Assembly: GCF_002019665.1 (NCBI RefSeq)
Contig: NZ_KV917375.1
Location: forward strand, 256,001 to 320,000
Reading direction: 5' to 3'
Origin: Sutcliffiella halmapala
GTDB taxonomy: Bacteria > Bacillota > Bacilli > Bacillales > Bacillaceae_I
DNA: 64,000 nucleotides
Below the pieces are notes generated by a model. The model was given only the letters and a program-made list of their open reading frames with translations, was not told the origin of the DNA and made no database searches. Both the position numbers and the translations under genes were made by a program. Positions within the stretch are counted from its first letter, which is position 1; the number at the start of each line of letters is the position of its first letter. This document shows positions 61,898-64,000 of this stretch, in pieces.

Positions 61898-62998
61898 ATG
61901 ATTCGCACGGAAGAAATGCTTTTAAATGTAGGACCACAGCATCCTAGTACGCACGGGGTGTTCCGTCTTGTCATTAAGATAGATGGAGAGATTATTAAAG
62001 AGGCTACACCTGTCATTGGGTATTTGCATCGTGGAACAGAGAAACTCGCTGAAAACCTGCAATATACACAGATTATTCCGTATACAGACCGGATGGATTA
62101 TCTTTCTGCGATGACGAATAATTATGTGCTCTGTCATGCAGTAGAAACGATGATGGGCTTAGAGATTCCGGATCGTGCAGAATACCTCAGAATCTTGGCG
62201 ATGGAGCTTGGACGTGTTGCAAGTCATCTAGTTTGGTATGGTACGTACCTTTTAGATATTGGGGCAGTTAGTCCATTCCTGTATGCGTTTCGTGAGCGTG
62301 AAATGATTATTAATCTTTTAAATGAGTTGTCTGGGGCACGCTTAACCTTTAACTATATGCGTGTCGGTGGCGTAAAGTGGGATGCACCAGAGGGCTGGAT
62401 TGAAAAGGTGGAAGAGTTTGTGCCATATATGCGTGAGCAGCTCAAGGGCTATCACGATCTTGTCACCGGAAACGAAATTTTCATGAGCCGTGTAAAAGGG
62501 GTAGGAACTTACACGAAGGAAGATGCTTTAGCCTATTCCTTGAGTGGAGCGAACCTTCGCTGTACCGGTGTAAAATGGGATCTCCGTAAAGATGAGCCAT
62601 ACTCCATCTATGACCGTTTTGACTTTGATGTGCCGACTCGTGAAGGTGGCGATGCTTGGGCCCGCTATCACTGTCGCATGGAGGAGATCGAGGAGTCGCT
62701 AAAAATCATTGAACAAGCCGTTGCGCAGTTTCCGAAAGAAGGCGCGATTATGGCGAAGGTGCCAAGAATTATTAAAGCTCCAAAGGGTGAGGCCTATGTT
62801 CGAATCGAATCACCACGTGGAGAAATTGGCTGTTATATCGCAAGTGATGGCAAAAAAGAACCGTATCGCTTAAAGTTCCGCCGTCCATCTTTTTATAATC
62901 TACAGATCTTACCGAAGCTACTTGAAGGAGAAAACATGGGGAACTTGATTGCTATTTTAGGAGCAATTGATATTGTCCTTGGGGAGGTCGATGGCTAA
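61898..62998 (+). CDS. nuoD: NADH-quinone oxidoreductase subunit D
   Basis: A 366-residue peripheral-arm subunit lining the quinone site. LNVGPQHPSTHGVFRLVIK (~residues 8-26) with the quinone-binding His, GYLHRGTEKLAE (~43) and the final ILGAIDIVLGEVDG are diagnostic. ATG 61898 follows GTGGAGGTG. The stop overlaps the nuoH start. Confidence 0.97.
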   Translation: MIRTEEMLLNVGPQHPSTHGVFRLVIKIDGEIIKEATPVIGYLHRGTEKLAENLQYTQIIPYTDRMDYLSAMTNNYVLCHAVETMMGLEIPDRAEYLRILAMELGRVASHLVWYGTYLLDIGAVSPFLYAFREREMIINLLNELSGARLTFNYMRVGGVKWDAPEGWIEKVEEFVPYMREQLKGYHDLVTGNEIFMSRVKGVGTYTKEDALAYSLSGANLRCTGVKWDLRKDEPYSIYDRFDFDVPTREGGDAWARYHCRMEEIEESLKIIEQAVAQFPKEGAIMAKVPRIIKAPKGEAYVRIESPRGEIGCYIASDGKKEPYRLKFRRPSFYNLQILPKLLEGENMGNLIAILGAIDIVLGEVDG

Positions 62999-64000
62999 TG
63001 ATGCAAGATCTATTACATTCGGCACCGTCCTGGACGAATTTTTTCATCTTCTTTGGCTTAGCGACCGCTTTACTTTTAGCCGTCCTAGGCTTCGTAACAT
63101 ACGGAATTCTTGCAGAACGTAAAGTAATGGGTTTCATGCAAGGTCGGATGGGGCCGAACCAGGTTGGGGGTCCATGGGGGCTTTTGCAAACCGTAGCTGA
63201 CGTACTAAAGCTCTTAATAAAAGAAGATACGATCCCAAAAGAAGCGGATCGACCTTTGTATATTCTTGCACCAGTCATTGCCTTTACACCAGCTTTTTTA
63301 GTACTTGCCGTTATCCCGTTTACGGATAAATTCCAGTTTGCCGATATCGGGGTCGGATTATTGTACTACATCGCCATTTCTGGTATTACAACGGTTGGGG
63401 TTGTGGCGGCTGGCTGGGCATCCAATAATAAATACTCCCTCTTAGGTGGGATGCGTGCAGCGGCACAGATGATTTCCTATGAAGTACCGCTTGTAATGTC
63501 CGTTATCGGGGTCGTCCTGTTAGCAGGAAGCTTAAATCTTAACGATATCGTTGGTGCGCAAGGAGATATCGCTTGGTTTATTTTACTGCAACCTGTTGGA
63601 TTTATTGTTTTCGTTATCGCATCAGTGGCAGAGTTAAATCGTACGCCATTTGACTTACCAGAAGCTGAGTCAGAACTTGTTGCCGGCTACCATGTTGAAT
63701 ATTCTGGCTTCCGCTGGGCATTTTTCATGCTTGCAGAATACGTGTATCTCTTCGCAATGGCGTCGTTAACAACGGTACTTTTCCTAGGTGGCTGGTTAGC
63801 ACCGTTTGGATTCCTTGAATTTATCCCAGGAGCCGTTTGGTTCGCCTTGAAATTTAGCGTTGTCGTCTTCGTACTAATCTGGATTCGAGTTACCTTCCCT
63901 CGCCTGCGAGCGGACCAACTAATGGAATTCGGCTGGAAAGTACTACTACCAGTAGCACTAGCAAACATCTTCTTCTCAGCAATTATTAAAGAAATCTTCT
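62998..64000 (+). CDS. nuoH: NADH-quinone oxidoreductase subunit H, 3' end cut by window
   Basis: The first ~334 codons of an eight-helix membrane subunit. AERKVMGFMQGRMGPNQVGG (~residues 39-58), AELNRTPFDLPEAESELVAG (~211) and HVEYSGFRWAFFMLAEY are the family signatures. ATG 62998 overlaps the nuoD stop (TAATG), and the next ATG at 63001 is equally possible; GGGGAGG is 9-12 nt upstream. It is open to the window edge. nuoI and the antiporter-like subunits should follow. Confidence 0.96.
   Translation, partial: MMQDLLHSAPSWTNFFIFFGLATALLLAVLGFVTYGILAERKVMGFMQGRMGPNQVGGPWGLLQTVADVLKLLIKEDTIPKEADRPLYILAPVIAFTPAFLVLAVIPFTDKFQFADIGVGLLYYIAISGITTVGVVAAGWASNNKYSLLGGMRAAAQMISYEVPLVMSVIGVVLLAGSLNLNDIVGAQGDIAWFILLQPVGFIVFVIASVAELNRTPFDLPEAESELVAGYHVEYSGFRWAFFMLAEYVYLFAMASLTTVLFLGGWLAPFGFLEFIPGAVWFALKFSVVVFVLIWIRVTFPRLRADQLMEFGWKVLLPVALANIFFSAIIKEIF

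Overview
The window is a piece of a low-to-mid GC Firmicute chromosome, almost certainly a Bacillaceae species close to Bacillus (genus not determinable by eye). The evidence is the gene order. It follows the Bacillus subtilis ywhB-ywhC-ywhD-pbpG-speE-speB / ywiB-argS / uvsE-clsB-fadF / rpoE-pyrG-ywjG-spo0F-fbaA-tal-murAB-glpX-rho-rpmE-tdk / prfA-prmC-spoIIR-ywlB-ywlC-mntP-ywlE-rpiB-ywlG-glyA-upp-atp segment, with sporulation genes (spo0F, spoIIR, pbpG), strong Shine-Dalgarno sequences and several TTG/GTG starts. The c-subunit of the ATP synthase has the neutralophile GxGxGxG motif, so the sequence does not suggest an obligate alkaliphile.

Layout. 1-8.8 kb: tautomerase, site-2 protease, YwhD, a class A penicillin-binding protein, polyamine genes (speE-speB), ywiB-argS. 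8.9-22.3 kb: a XapX protein, a clsB-uvsE pair on the minus strand, then a fatty/acyl-CoA degradation cluster (fadF, thiolase, 3-hydroxybutyryl-CoA dehydrogenase, two acyl-CoA dehydrogenases, TetR regulator, fused isobutyryl-CoA mutase icmF). It carries two similar TetR-type palindromes and two catabolite-responsive elements. 22.5-34.9 kb: rpoE, pyrG behind a CTP-sensing reiterative-transcription attenuator, ywjG, spo0F, fbaA, tal, murAB, glpX behind a CcpN-type inverted repeat, rho, a zinc-free type B L31, tdk. 35-45.2 kb: a YhcN/YlaJ-like lipoprotein, prfA-prmC, spoIIR, ywlB, ywlC preceded by a cluster of DnaA boxes, mntP, ywlE, a sensor-less chemoreceptor, rpiB, ywlG. 45.2-64 kb: a 52-nt tandem array, glyA, upp, a subtilisin-family protease, the complete atp operon (atpZ-I-B-E-F-H-A-G-D-C), a second large repeat array, and the start of an nuoABCDH... 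complex I operon. That operon has no nuoE/F/G between nuoD and nuoH, and its NuoC carries a 264-residue Lys/Ala-rich extension.

Most coding content is ordinary core genome. The unusual material is non-coding. There are three phased tandem arrays (21-nt units at 35.55-35.66 kb, 52-nt units at 45.22-45.80 kb, and a 21-nt array nested in a four-fold 270-280-nt repeat at 58.49-59.53 kb). There is also a family of GGTGCC.GGCCCC palindromes used as terminators, a shorter dispersed TTCCTGC-GGC element (4 copies), a GC-rich 133-bp palindromic repeat and a MITE-like element with internal repeats. Regulatory inferences (CcpN at glpX, CcpA at fad/fba/nuo, DnaA at ywlC) rest on motif matching by eye only.
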